Source: Patagioenas fasciata
Taxonomy: Eukaryota; Chordata; Aves; Columbiformes; Columbidae
Direction of reading: 5' to 3'
Length of the DNA: 64,000 bases
Assembly (NCBI RefSeq): GCF_037038585.1
Contig: NC_092524.1
Location: 41,488,001 to 41,552,000, forward strand
Shown: piece by piece, positions 1 through 11,668 of the stretch
How the letters are laid out: every line of letters begins with the position of its first letter
Position numbering within the stretch: position 1 is the stretch's first letter
The notes under the pieces: generated by a model
The model's input: the letters and a program-made list of their open reading frames with translations, nothing else
Databases searched by the model: none
What the model was told of the DNA's origin: nothing
Program-made: the position numbers and the translations under genes

Positions 1-2102
1 CAAGTCCCTTTTGATATGCAGCAGAGCAAATAAAAATTCTCTGTTGTGCCAGTTCACTCCTTCAAATCTCTGCTGTTAATCACACTTTACAAAAAAATGG
101 CTAGATATTTTTATGTATTAGAATAATTTAGAGAGGTAGCAAATATGGGGGTTTTTTTCCAAAAGCATAAACAGAATACTTTCAGATGAAATGCAGAGAG
201 CTGACTTGAAGCTCATTCCTGTGTCCCCACTTCAGGAAAGCTGACTAGTCTGTTTACTTGGCTGAAGGACTAAATATGAGCAGGAAACGTGCAGGAAGGA
301 AGAGTTGGAACAAATTGATTCATGTAGGGAATTAAAGCAAATGTGTAATGTAATTATCAATACTAGACTCATATTAATTTCATGCATGTTTTAACTTTTG
401 AGTAATTTCTTCTCTCAACATTTATTTATATATTACACATAAAATGTGGATACTAACCAAAGCCTAATGACTGCACTTTATCTTAATTTTTCTGAGTATT
501 AAAGCTTTACATTTGAAAGGACAGACTAATAATTTATCCTAAAGAAAAAGTTTTATAATATAAGTGAAAATGAAGCAGGAGGACAAATATGAGCTGAAGT
601 AACTGGTATTTTGTACTGTAACTGCAAGAGATGAAACAGTTTTGCTGTTTTGTAATACTCTTGTAACTATCAATTTTAAATATTATCCTAAATTCAGGTA
701 TAGCTATGAGAAAGCCTCATACCTATATAGTTAAATTTCATTAAAATATAGTTAAGCAGCTCATCGACTGTAAAATACTATGATTATGCAAATAAACAAC
801 ATGGATGAAATATGAATTTGCAAAATGCTAGTGCGTACAAGATCTGCAAGTTGTAGATGTAAATAAAACATTTAGTACAACACTGGTAATTAGTGCAATT
901 CCGTGAGCAGAAATGATAGCACTGGAATAGAAATGGAACAGAATAGAAAATGATATTATGCTTCACAGCAGTATCTTTCTTAGCCTTATGAGCACCATAA
1001 CTGTAGGACAAAACTAGAACCACCACTTTCCTCTGTACAAAGCAGAGGCAGAAGCTGGGCTGACATCCAGCCTCCAGAGTGCACGACAGCACAGAGGAGT
1101 GAGTGGTGGCAGAAAGCCTGGCTAGAACTAAAACTCAAGTCCAAGTTAGATTTGTGAAAAACTCAGTCAGGGTTCCAAATCAGCTGATCTGTGTTTTAGC
1201 AGTGGATCTGAAATATGGGATTACAGAGTTGGAATTCAGTTAAATTTCAATAAAGTACAAATATGAATGATCCACATCTTTTTTACCAGGTAGGTAACGA
1301 GTTATTACATAACCCTGAGTTTTTAGAAGATCATGGGATATTCACTTTTGGCGGTGATTTCTGAGCCTCACAATGGAGGGATGGCTGAGATACAGTCTTT
1401 AATTTATCCTATGATAATATGTAAACGGATAGTGAGCATAGGGTTAACCAGTCTCCCGTGAGTCAAACAGGTAAAGCAGCTGCCTGCCCTCAGTGTGAGG
1501 CCTGCCAGGGATGCCAGCCCTGCAAGAAGAAAGAAATACAGCTTGGCTCAGATGGTGAGTTACTTGCTCTGAAAGGGATCATAACAGGAGTGATCTCTAA
1601 AAAGCCTTTCAGGATGGCACACAGTCAGACTTGGTTTATGACTACAAGAAATCTTAAGCGCAAGAGGCACTTCTGCTGTTTACCATGTGTCTCTTGATAT
1701 ATAGACCCTCTCTTCACCTGCAACGCCTAAAAAAAACCTGCTGAAAACACCACGTCTACAGACAAGTTTTTGTGTTAATTTATCACAGCTACAGACAGGA
1801 ATTATTTTTCATGAAGGATCCTAGCATCTTAAATCCCTTCATGTAATCGCTACCTATATATTTTATTGTAGAAAAAAAGCTACACTTTCAACATCAGTAT
1901 TTGATCAGGGATCAATCACAAATGCATCTAAAATAACATAGATGGATTATGTTCCATTAACCATGAGCATTATCCTACTATTTTTTATTATTTCCACTCA
2001 TTGGATACTATGTGTATTCTTGCAAACATTTTGAGAAGGCAAAAACACATTCAGTGTGTTCTTGGAAAGTTATAAGGTGGCAATGTGCATAGTATTAAAC
2101 CT
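1..2102. other. AT-rich sequence without a recognisable gene
   Basis: This stretch is AT-rich with many short A and T runs. The longest open frames are under about 105 codons, start at arbitrary places and lack family motifs. One frame near 1458-1697 (+) is cysteine-rich at its start (CPQCEACQGCQPC) but shows no recognisable domain. I see no clear repeat family, tRNA or CpG cluster. It may be intergenic or intronic. Confidence 0.6.
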
Positions 2103-2133
2103 AGAAAGTGATACTTTTCAAGTATCACTTTCT
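2103..2133. repeat. Perfect 14-bp inverted repeat (hairpin), 3-nt loop
   Basis: The left arm AGAAAGTGATACTT (2103-2116) is the exact reverse complement of the right arm AAGTATCACTTTCT (2120-2133), separated only by TTC. Transcribed on either strand it would fold into a tight stem-loop. Pairing does not extend usefully beyond the 14 bp, so it is too short for a typical pre-miRNA. It could be the relic of a small palindromic duplication. The structure is seen directly; any function is unknown. Confidence 0.85.
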
Positions 2134-4012
2134 GTTCTTTGCAGTGAATTCCTAGAAGGCTCTGTTTTACATTCCTTAATTACCATCTCAGGGAGATATA
2201 TTGAGGTCAGTACAGTTTCTATGGCATATCAGCTAGCTGGTTTCAAGAATTTGCTAAGTTCACAGTCTGAAGTTGGGGGTGAATTCTGCCCTTGGGCAAG
2301 TGCATGCAATTCTCTTTGAATTCAATGGGAATCCTATGTGGATGACTCAGGGTGGGAAACAGCCTTTAAAAGGGACTGGCTCGCCTTTCGATAATTCACT
2401 GACGGCAAACAGAGGCTGTAATTAGTCTCCAGAATGATTTGCTGTTCAAGCATAATAGCAAACCTCTGAAATTAAGTTGGGAGAGAAGATGATTCATCTT
2501 CAATATAAACTGGAAGAGACACTGTAAGGGCAAACTGAAGCTCTTTCCTGTGCCATGTCCCCTGCTGGAGACAATCATCGCCTGAAGAGGTTCAGGCAAT
2601 GAGGCCGCGCTCCATGTACAGCAGTAGGATGGGAGCAGCCTGGGCTGGCAAAGGCCTCAACACATACTCCAGCTGCTGCGTAACTGCCTTGGGATTCTTT
2701 TCCAGGGAGGCTGGAAATGGAGACAAACAGCTAATGGACTCCCCATCTCAAAACTTCCACTGTAAATTCATGCTTAAAACAAGACAACAAAAATGTCCTA
2801 TGAAGAGGAGAGTCCACCAGTATCACTGGTCCAGTTTTTCAACCATAGCACTTTCTTGTTTCCCTGAAGTGTCCTCCTGTGATTAGAGCTGCTCCAGACA
2901 TTATTTTGTCACTTAGAAATGAAGACTGAAAGACATAACCCTATTTGTATATCTCATAAAATTCTTTCCTTAGCTTATTTTTCTACTTTATGTTTTCCAA
3001 CTTCCTGTTTTCGTTATGTTAGATGGTCCAAAACTGGTGTAAGGTGAAAATTAAACCATCCTCCTCCTACCTGTTTATTGCCTTGGTGTCAGAGGTTGTA
3101 TAAAGTATTTGTAAGGGGAAAAAAAAAAAAAAGACACTCACTTCTCCAGGGTCTGCTGGTTCCTTTGTGATATTCTGGTATTACTCGGAATGACAAAAAC
3201 TAAGGTGAGAAAAATATCTAAGAGGAAAGGAGGTGGTAGATCTTTATCCTTTATTCTTTATTCTATGTAACTGCTAAGCACAACCTGTTAAAAATAAAAG
3301 TTACTTCAGTCCAGAACATTCTGGTGTCTTAAGAGGGATCATTCATTCTCAAACCAAGAAGTAAAGGGAGACCTAAATTCCAACTATGTTCTCAGCAGCC
3401 TCAAGTGATATTGCAGGTATTCAGAACTAGTATAGTAGAAAACCAAAGGAGATTACAACTTAGATGGGGTTTTTGTTTATTAACAACAGAGAAAAATTTA
3501 GTCTTTCTTCATAATCTTTTATTACATCACAAACAAAATATTTTGAAAAAGCACTGTAAAAACAAAATATCTGTTATCAATCAGAGATGGATGTAGTTTA
3601 TTTTCAATATCAGTTTTAGACTTCCAGCTCCAAACAAAACTCCAGTTCTTTTATTTTAAAGGTCTCATCAAAAGTTCACAATTAAAATACTTGATATGTA
3701 GCTTGGAAGCTTTTAGTTTCATTATGAGATGAAAAACATAAGCTGCCTAGTCATCTGGTTTCCATTATATTGACAAATAAAGTGGTAGTTATTAATAATT
3801 TTGTGTATCTTTGTGGTTACATGTCATTCTTTTGCTTCTGAGGGAAGGTGCAGAGCTGCCTCAAAAAGGAGAAACTCCGGGAATGAATTTTTATATCAGA
3901 CACACTTCTTTCAGGATTAGTGACAGATTTTCTAAAGGACTATGCTCCAAAAATCTATAATCAAACAATGTGGACTGCAAGCAGGCTGGATTTCTTTGGG
4001 ATACAGAGTATA
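2134..4012. other. Unannotated non-coding stretch
   Basis: AT-rich sequence with a poly-A run at about 3120-3133. Around 2340-2900 the composition is a little richer in G and C and has a 95-codon open frame (2599-2886 +) with no recognisable domain. I can name nothing else here. Confidence 0.5.
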
Positions 4013-4352
4013 TCACAGAATCACAGAATAACAGAATGTTAGGGAATGGAAGGAACCTTGAAAGATCATGTAGTCCAATCCCCCTGCCAGAGCAGGAACA
4101 CCTAGATGAGGTTACACAGGAAGGCGTCCAGGCGGGTTTTGGATGTCTCCAGAGTAGGAGACTCCACAACCTCCCTGGGCAGCCTGTTCCGGTGTTCTGT
4201 CACTCTCACTGAGAAGCAGTTTCTTCTCAAATTTAAGCGGAACCTCTGGTGTTCCAGTTTGTACCCATTGCCCCTTGTCCTATCGTAGGTTGTCACCAAG
4301 AAGAGCCTGGCTCCATCCTCCTGACACTCACCCTTTACATATTTATAAACAC
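4013..4352 (-). mobile_element. CR1 LINE, 3' fragment (5'-truncated)
   Basis: The left edge carries the reverse complement of the CR1 3' octamers (tcacagaatcacagaat), so the element reads on the minus strand with its 3' end at 4013. It is about 340 bp and severely 5'-truncated, as is usual for CR1. It keeps an uninterrupted end of the ORF2 protein: the frame from 4299 down to 4102 includes [20 protein letters not shown] and [15 protein letters not shown], hallmarks of the CR1 ORF2 C terminus. By eye it closely resembles the 3' end of the large copy at 11.67-14.66 kb and probably belongs to the same or a sister subfamily. No target-site duplication is expected for CR1 and none was seen. Confidence 0.93.
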
Positions 4353-6990
4353 GATGTGGTGCTTAAAAATTTCTAAATCCTCAAAAATCAGCAGCTAACA
4401 TGATACATAATCTTCTACATACTATGTGATTTGGTTGTGATCATTCAGAGCTCCATCCCTTTCTGTCAACTCTCCTAGTTAACATTTGGGGCCAAAGAGG
4501 CCAGAAACATGGCATTACCTTATCCACACTTTTTGCACTCATTCAGTCCAGGGGGAAGCCAATGAACCTCTGTGCTGCCTTGTTTTCTTAAATATGTAGA
4601 CAAATTGCAAAACCCTATTCTGGTAAGACGACTATCAGGCAATAGCTAATGAATCATGAACACAGCAGCTGGAGACAATTAGTAAAAAAAATTCATTAAA
4701 ATTTGTTTTAATGGCAAAGAAAGAAATTCTGTATCCAAAAACTTTGTAACTGAACATTCATTTGCTTCTTACTTACTTACCTGAACTTCACATTTCATGC
4801 AAGTTGTCTGTGGTGAGAACTGTATTTTTATATTTGTTTTTAAAGTACATGACAGTAAGATACCTGGTGCATTGGTTTAATAAATACTTAATGATGTTAG
4901 TACTAAAAATTGTAATGGAAGTTCAGCCATTAAAAATTTATCTTTGAATGATGTTTTGGGGAAGCATATAATGCTTTCCCCTGTCCTGTATTAGTTCACA
5001 TAAAGACTTATTCAATTAATTGACTAAAACAAGTTTTAGATGGATCAATTTGTAAAAGCATGCTTTTTAGATTTTTTTTAAAATTCAATTTACTGGTTGT
5101 TCCAAGAGAATGGTCTTCCATTTCTTCCATCACTCATGTCACTCTCCATAGCTTAGTAAAATATCCTTCTTATTTTTATCCCTTTCTAGCCTGTTACTCC
5201 TCTCTGTAACACACTAAACACTCCTCAAACCATTTTTATAACCACTTTTTGTAAAATGAACTGCCCACTGTTAATCACCTCCTAGCTTTTTAATGTCTTA
5301 TTGTAGGCCAAGTTCTACAACATTCCAGTGTTCTAATTCCTCATATCCTTCCAGTTTCTTGTGCCTGTCATGGCGTTGAGTCTGCAAAACACAAAGGTGT
5401 CAAGGTTTTCTACAGAAAAACCCTGGAAAAATAGAGAAAATTCATATTTTTATTATTATGTAAGGACTCTCAGTTTCATCCATTTCCTGATGTCAGTTTG
5501 TACGTGTGCTCTCTCACTGCAAGAAAGGTTTTGTTACATTTAGCATAAAAAGGATTATCTACATTCTAAAAAGAGAAGTGCATTCAGTAGCTTTAAGATA
5601 AAATCCTTATGCGTGATTTACACAGTACAACACTGTGGTAATTCTAAGTCACATATAAAACTTTGCTTATGAATGTCATTTCTGAAGCTGTTTTATGGTC
5701 TTGTGCTTTAAGTTCCTGAAAAGTTCTCAGAAAAAAGTGAAAGAGAAGATTTTAGTCAAAAGGAAATATTACACATTATAACTCTAAGTAAGTGAAAAGG
5801 CAACAAGTAAATTAGCGTTTTGCTTTTGCATCTATTCTATAGAAAATTCCCATGACAAGAATATATCAAAAAGAGGCTTTTACCCCCTTACTGGAAGTTG
5901 CTTTTGGAGTGAGATGAGTATACTGAATGGGTTAAGAAGGAAAAAAAGAACTGCCTTATAATACCTGCCATCTATGATTATTATAATCTTGCAGACAAAT
6001 ATAATTACAGTGTGTGATGTCTGTTTATGTCTGTGAAAGCTTTGATTGTGTAGTCTTGTCTGTATTACACTGCAAAACAGCATAAACAATTATATTGTAT
6101 AGTAACTTTAATCCAGTGCTAATGCCCTGAGCTATGGGTGTCACTTCAAATTGCAAGGATTTATGTGATACTTATATCTGCCTTTTTCAGTTAAACTTCA
6201 CCACAATGCACTTAGTGTTATACTGATTTGTAGAGTTTGGAAGCTGATTAATAGACTGCAGAGAGGACTGGAATTGCTTAAACAAGAATACATATAATAA
6301 AATCATAATTACTCTAGAGTTTCATTATCTGATACAGAAATGAAAAGAGGCTGTAGTAACTTTGTAATGATTAAAATATTGAGATAGGACCTCTCAAATT
6401 TTAGAGGCAGAGTTGTTTTTACAGAGTAGGTTATATTCAAATTCATCATAACATGCTACCAATGTGCATGTTTCATTCAAAATAAAAGCTCTTAGGTTGC
6501 ACAGAGCACACCTTTAGTTGATTCTTGAAAAATTCTGAGCCCTGGAAGGCAACAACCAGAAACAAATAAATCACACTGTGTTTTATTATTTTTTGTAATA
6601 CTTTTTATTTATATGAGCATTAGGAAAGAAATAGACTGACAGAACAGAACACAGATTTTGTGTGCAATTAATGCCATCTCTCGAGAAGAAATCAAACCTC
6701 TGATCTAGTGGTAGCCTGTTGAGTAGCCAAAGGTTTCCAGACAGATGATAAGAAGATTTTAGAATATGTTCTTGCATTATGTGATACACATGTACAGCCC
6801 ATATAAAGTGTTGGATTCTATTTGATACATATGTTGGGTCACTATGGGAAATAACAATACAGCATGAATGCTCACTCTTGTGAGGGTGACAAGTCACTGT
6901 CTTAGTAGTGCCCAAATCGTAAGAGATCTTTGGTTTCCCACTTCCCAGCTGCAATCAGGGTATGAGAAAGGATTAAGCAGAGGATGTTGG
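4353..6990. other. AT-rich non-coding stretch
   Basis: No recognisable gene or repeat family. It contains an imperfect hairpin at 4958-4981. A 122-codon open frame on the minus strand (6586-6954) has no family motif I can identify. Composition is AT-rich until about 6.9 kb, where GC rises into the next block. Confidence 0.5.
4958..4981. repeat. Imperfect hairpin with one bulge
   Basis: GGGGAAGCAT (4958-4967) and ATGCTTTCCCC (4971-4981) are reverse complements except for one extra T, with a 3-nt loop. It is a short local inverted repeat with no recognisable family. Confidence 0.6.
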
Positions 6991-7575
6991 TGTCAGAATC
7001 CCCTCTCAGGGTTTTGGCTGCCTGGGCTCAGGGCCAGCACTGACAGTGTGGCTATGCGGCCTTGAGTCAGAGAGCTGTTGGAGGAAGGGCTGTAAGAAGC
7101 CTTAGCATCGTCTGTTCCCTTTTGTCCACTTTCACTTAGGAGCTGCATAAAGCTGGGCAATCACTGTTGGTCCCTGCCTGGGCTGTGCTGCAGCTATGCA
7201 GGTGCCTGGCCATGTACCTCACTGGTCTGGACCTACCCCACTGATCTGGACCTCCTGGCTTGGTCTTGGACCTGCCTTACTGCTTATGGACTTGGCTGCT
7301 GGTTGACATATTGGCCATATGTCCCTGGACCTGCTCTGCTCTTCTTGCTCAGGGACTGTGGGACGTCACTGCTGGTCAGTGGGGCCATTGCCCCCGCTGC
7401 CTTGCTGCTGACCTCACCACCCCAGCAAAGCAGCCTGCTCTTGCTGCTGCTTCTCTGGGGGAGCCCAATGTGACCCCAGTTTCACCACTGCTAGGAGGAA
7501 GAAAGCATCCAAAGAGGATAATTTCTATGTTTTAGTTCACCTTGTTTAGGCTTACCTTTCAACCTCTGTGGAATA
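6991..7575 (+). mobile_element. GC-rich block, probably a degraded LTR
   Basis: This roughly 585-bp block is much richer in G and C than its flanks and starts at TGTCAGAATCCCC, a typical LTR-like 5' end. A TATA-like GCATAAAGC lies near 7146-7154. The middle (about 7220-7280) holds degenerate repeats of a CTGGACCT unit. The text CTGGGGGAGCCCAAT near 7455 and the closing GTGGAATACAGGG look to me like known avian LTR sequence, but this is from memory. I found no matching target-site duplication and the right end is a guess. The 91-codon frame inside (7260-7535) is not thought to be a gene. Alternatives are another repeat class or an unrelated GC-rich segment. Confidence 0.35.
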
Positions 7576-8330
7576 CAGGGAATTTTTTTTATGTACCTTT
7601 CTTTCATGTCATTAAGATTTTGCAGGTCTATGGATGGTAATTGGTACTTTTAATGAGAATAAGATAAAACACTAACCATTTTGACATCACAGTCATGCAT
7701 AATGTTTTTACTTTCATTTAAGTGTATTTATTTGGAAGTAAGTACGTAAGATCAAGCCTCTGAGTGCCCATAATACAATAATGTTTCTAGAACACTGTAG
7801 TAGCAGTAAAGATGCATTCTTTACATCATCATAAATGTAAATCAGAGCAGGTAATATTGACATAGCATGCACAGTGTCTTGATTCTTTCTATATAAACTT
7901 GGTGTACAGTCACAGAACTACAGTAAGGCAAAATGAACATCCTCATTCATACGGTTTGTGCTCCAGTTTGCTCCATGTGTGTAGAAATAAATGGAGACAT
8001 TTAAATTAAAGCAAGATTTGGCACAAATATTCAAGCACACTCTATAAGTGTATGATTTTTTTGCTTCTCATGATTTAGAATCCAATAGCTATGAATGTTT
8101 TAAGACAGAGGAAATTCCTTATATAAAAGTGAGAATATCATTTTGCCAAGACTGGTGCTTAATTTATCTGTGCAGTATTTATGTGTTTGCAATTTGTTAA
8201 TTTCCTCTTTGTCTAAAATTAAACTGAAGTTTCATGAATGGCCTGTCCATTTTTGTATGCCTATCATAATAAAAAGCTGAAAACAAAACTCAGACACGGA
8301 CACTACAACTAGTATAATGAAACACAATTC
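7576..8330. other. AT-rich stretch with 3'-UTR-like end
   Basis: AT-rich sequence without a recognisable gene. The last 200 bp read like a 3' untranslated region: AATAAA lies at about 8269-8274 and a 20-base A run follows 57 bp later. The gap is longer than the usual 10-30 bp between signal and tail, so a processed retrocopy is possible but unproven. Confidence 0.4.
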
Positions 8331-8350
8331 AAAAAAAAAAAAAAAAAAAA
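8331..8350. repeat. Poly-A run (20 A)
   Basis: Twenty consecutive A residues. It could be the decayed tail of a retrocopy, since AATAAA occurs upstream, or an ordinary slippage-prone mononucleotide run. Confidence 0.9.
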
Positions 8351-8695
8351 TTCCTCTTTACCTGTTATGGGACCGACTGTCATTCTCCAGGACCCTGCAA
8401 ATTTCTGACAAATACAGTAGATAGTATTTATACTCATATTGGTTTGTTCATTTGTGGGCTTTGGAAATCAGTTGTATTTATCAGTTAGATACCATATAAA
8501 CTTTCTAAGTGAGATGCTGAAACATGAAAGACTCATTGAGAACTGTCTCATACTGAAAAAAGCCCAGTTTGCATTTTACCTGCAGAAGTTCAATCAGTCA
8601 GTGAAACTGAAGTGCAAAAAAACCTTTTTTTTTTTTAAAGTGAGGATTACCGAATTCAGGATGATACATTGTTATAATGTGGTTTTTTTAAATGT
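8351..8695. other. AT-rich non-coding stretch
   Basis: An 89-codon open frame (8439-8708 +) crosses this segment, but it has low-complexity codon content including a TTT run and no family motif. Nothing else is recognisable. Confidence 0.45.
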
Positions 8696-8865
8696 TGTCA
8701 TGTTTTAACCCCAGCTGGCAACTAAGCACTGCACAGCTGCTCGCTCGCTCACTCACCGCTCCCCTTGCCCACCGCTGATGGGATTGGGGAGAGAGAGAAT
8801 CAGAAGAGTGAAAGTGAGGAAACTCATGGTTTGAGATAAAGACAGTTCAATAAGTAAAGTAAAAG
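8696..8865 (-). mobile_element. ERVL-type LTR, 3' end fragment
   Basis: Read on the minus strand, this segment ends in GGGGTTAAAACATGACA, the CA terminus of an LTR. It contains the CTTTATCTCAAACCATGAG and CGCTCGCTCACTC-type text that I associate with the R-U5 end of abundant avian ERVL LTRs. The plus-strand left boundary is TGTCATGTTTTAACC at 8696. Only about 170 bp are recognisable, and the U3 part with its promoter is missing or diverged. The end resembles that of the complete LTR at 30.6 kb (CTTAAACCCTGACA), so the two may belong to related families. Family assignment is from memory. Confidence 0.7.
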
Positions 8866-10555
8866 CTTGGTTTAGCTTGTAGCCATAAGAGTGTAATTTT
8901 CTACAAAACCTAGAAACACATTCTAGTATGTGAGTGCTCACTTTATCCATAATGCTTGTTAAAAAGTTTTGCTGTGACTCTTCTGCCTAACATAAGTAGG
9001 TCAGGTTTGAGTAAGATCCAATTAGTAACGGGTATCAGTATAAGTTCCATTTAAACATTTACCAACAATATTTCATTTTTAAATCATATGCAGTAGTGTG
9101 AACCTTTGACCACGAAAAAACATGTAGGGCTGCTTCTTGACTGTAAAGATATGTAGCAACATAGGTAATACTTTCTCCATAACTGGAATTATAAATTCTT
9201 TTCTACTGTTACCTTATGATACTTATAAAAAGATACACATTGATATTAAAGTTACCGCCATTGGTGCTTGACCATGAAATCATACAAAAGCTCACCACTC
9301 TACAAATCTTAAAGAGAAGCTGTCTCCGCCTGAATGTCAAAGGTGAAATATTTTATTTTAATTAAAAGAAAAGAAGGTTGATTTTCCTTTATTATTATGT
9401 TAAAGTCACCAACAGAACAACAAATAAATGAAGATAGATCAATAAGCAGTACACAAAATTAAAACTTCATTCATGATGAAGAAAAAAACCCACATTTCAA
9501 ATAAAAGTTCTGGCTTTTTAATATGAAGCTGATCTAGCACTTTTATTCCTGAGTCACACACAGAAATGTTGTTGTGCAGTGGACCATAGCAGCATGGAAG
9601 TCTGACCATTTTACAGATTTATGGAATCCCAGAGGGATTTTCTTTCTAAATATAAACTGTGTGCTATACTCACAGGTAGTCTTAAAACAACATTAATGCT
9701 CTGATATCAGTGTTGCCAGGAAAACATTGATACTTTGAACCACTGCTGTTACTAGGCAAATCTGTCATTTCAAACTTGATTGAAATCCAAGACTCTCAAC
9801 ACAGATGTGTTTCAAACATTTTGAAAATAACCCACAAAAAATGTTGTAAATGAATATGTAATTTTTAAAGTTATTCAAAACAGTCTGACTTCTTAACAAG
9901 TCTTTTAATCACCCTAATTACGCTCACCCTAAGAATGACTGAATATGCAAAGTGCATAAAGGGAAAGCTATTTGCTTGCAGACAACCTTGAACATAAAGG
10001 CGATACTGTAACTGGCTACAGGCTTAGCTTTTCCATCATCACCCTCACACATGGAGGTCTTCAATGTCTGTCAAAACAACAACCACTCTACTGACAGTTC
10101 ACTGGATCTTCAGGTTACTGTAACTTTGCAGTAACTGTTGTGAAGAAAAAATACATTAACTGAAGTATGAGCAAACTATAGATTATATATAGGATATAGT
10201 TGATAACATGTCTGTAAAGTCCTTTTATTTATTATATGTTAAATTTTGGCAGAACTGCATCTGGCTTCCATTTGTGAGGTAAGGGCACTAACCTGAGATT
10301 TGAAATTAGACTCATGCAGAACACTTTATTTTGTCAGCTTTGTAGTGGAGAGACATAAAATTACTTTTTAAGTGAAATTTTCATTGTCTATGACTGGGGT
10401 GGTGGAGCCAGAAGAGGGCACAGTGGAACACTTTAGGAGAAGAGCCTCCACCAGTGATGACACTTCACACCAAAAGATTTGTACGTTCTGAGAGGGAAAA
10501 TGTGGCTGAATCCAAATGCCTGAAAGCAGTGAAGCCCTCAGTAGCCAACCCCCCA
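8866..10555. other. AT-rich non-coding stretch
   Basis: No recognisable gene or repeat family. GC rises from about 10.38 kb onward as the sequence approaches the LTR-like block. A CTCF-like site at 10408-10421 is listed separately. Confidence 0.5.
10408..10421 (+). promoter_or_regulatory. CTCF-like core motif
   Basis: CCAGAAGAGGGCAC matches the vertebrate CTCF core CCASYAGRKGGCRS at all but one position. Matches of this quality arise by chance in large genomes, so occupancy cannot be claimed. It lies at the edge of an LTR-like block, and repeat-borne CTCF sites are known in vertebrates. Confidence 0.25.
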
Positions 10556-11480
10556 TGAGACACACAAACACCAGCAGCTCTCACCTCTAGAGACCCTCCC
10601 CAAGACCCCATGATCTTTCAGCTCTTTCTCTAGAGCTGGCTGGGCCTCCCTGGGTCCCTCCAGCAGTCATCTCCTCCCATGTTCTCACCCTTAGACATAC
10701 ACACAGAGACATGAACACACGGCTCCCTGGCCACTTCATCCACTCACTAACGCATCTGGTTTGATCTTTGTTAGTGTTTACACACTCACGTGTCTGCATA
10801 TGCTCCAGTCCCTGGCACCACAGACACACAGACCCTCCAACCCACTGTCTGACTCCAGCTGATGAACTCAGACCCCCATACACACACATGCACAGAGAGT
10901 AGAGAGACCCTCACCCAAGAAAGAGCTGGGAAGGAATTTAATAAGAAGACAGAACAGACTGCACTGATCAGGCACAAGGTGTGGCCACACAAGCATACCC
11001 ATCAACAAACTATTTACATGTGACAGGCCCTTTTTATCCGCTTATTTCTCTATTTTTCCCACACTTGTTCACACCAAATCACCTAAATTCCTCCCTTTTC
11101 CATCCTTTAGTTCTTCCACTAAACCTTCCACAGTAATTCCTGTGCAATCCCAAAATCTTCTCCTGCATCTCATAATGTCCCACACCACTAGGCAGCAACC
11201 CCCATCAGTCCAAAAAGGCTCCAGCATTGATTCATCTCAATGGGTTTCACACCTGGACAGTGGGGCTCAGATTCTCCTGGAACAGGTCTGATAGGCTGTC
11301 CTGTCTTTTCAGTCCTTAATTTGCATTTCTTGACTGCTTTTGTGCTCCAGTGCCCTCTGGTCACCTTGAGATGGGCCTTTTATGGGCTGATGGCTCCTGT
11401 GATGGGCCTGAAAGAAAGCTGCCCCCCTGCCATTGTATCTCTTTGCTCCTTTGTGGATGTGCAGATGAGCATAACATAAC
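10556..11480 (-). mobile_element. Degraded LTR-like block
   Basis: This block is richer in C and G than its flanks. Read on the minus strand it has a TATA-like GGATAAAAAGG at about 11039-11029, then, about 90 bp on, the variant polyadenylation signal ATTAAA (10943-10938), followed by a GT-rich stretch. That order is what an LTR U3-R-U5 would show. A possible 3' end is GTGTCTCA at 10556, and the bases just beyond it on the minus strand begin TGGGGGG, weakly like a proline-tRNA primer-binding site. The U3 start is not defined and no internal retroviral coding region is visible. The text around 10930-11100 resembles an avian ERV LTR from memory. Open frames here look like chance. Confidence 0.42.
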
Positions 11481-11612
11481 ACATTCTGCAGGTATGCTGT
11501 ATTAGAAAGGATTCAGCAGACAAAACCTCTTCAAAACACATCATGCTCAAAACAACACAAGTTGCTGGACCTCCACTATGGGTTTGTGTAGTAACATATG
11601 TTATTACAGATA

Positions 11613-11668
11613 TCACAGAATCACAGAATGTCCTGATTTGGAGCAGACCCACAATGAACATCAAGTCC
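11613..11668 (-). mobile_element. Short CR1-type 3' tail, different from its neighbour
   Basis: The segment tcacagaatcacagaatg is followed by tcctgatttggagcagaccc, which resembles the 3'-terminal 55 bp of a CR1 subfamily distinct from the one that starts immediately to the right. The element reads on the minus strand. Either it is a separate, extremely truncated insertion, or the larger CR1 inserted beside or into it. The boundary near 11668 is where the next set of octamers begins. Confidence 0.65.

Noticed and set aside
1458..1697. Cysteine-rich small frame (CPQCEACQGCQPC)
   Set aside because: Only a few cysteines in an otherwise arbitrary frame, with no signal peptide or known spacing. 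Not enough for a gene call.
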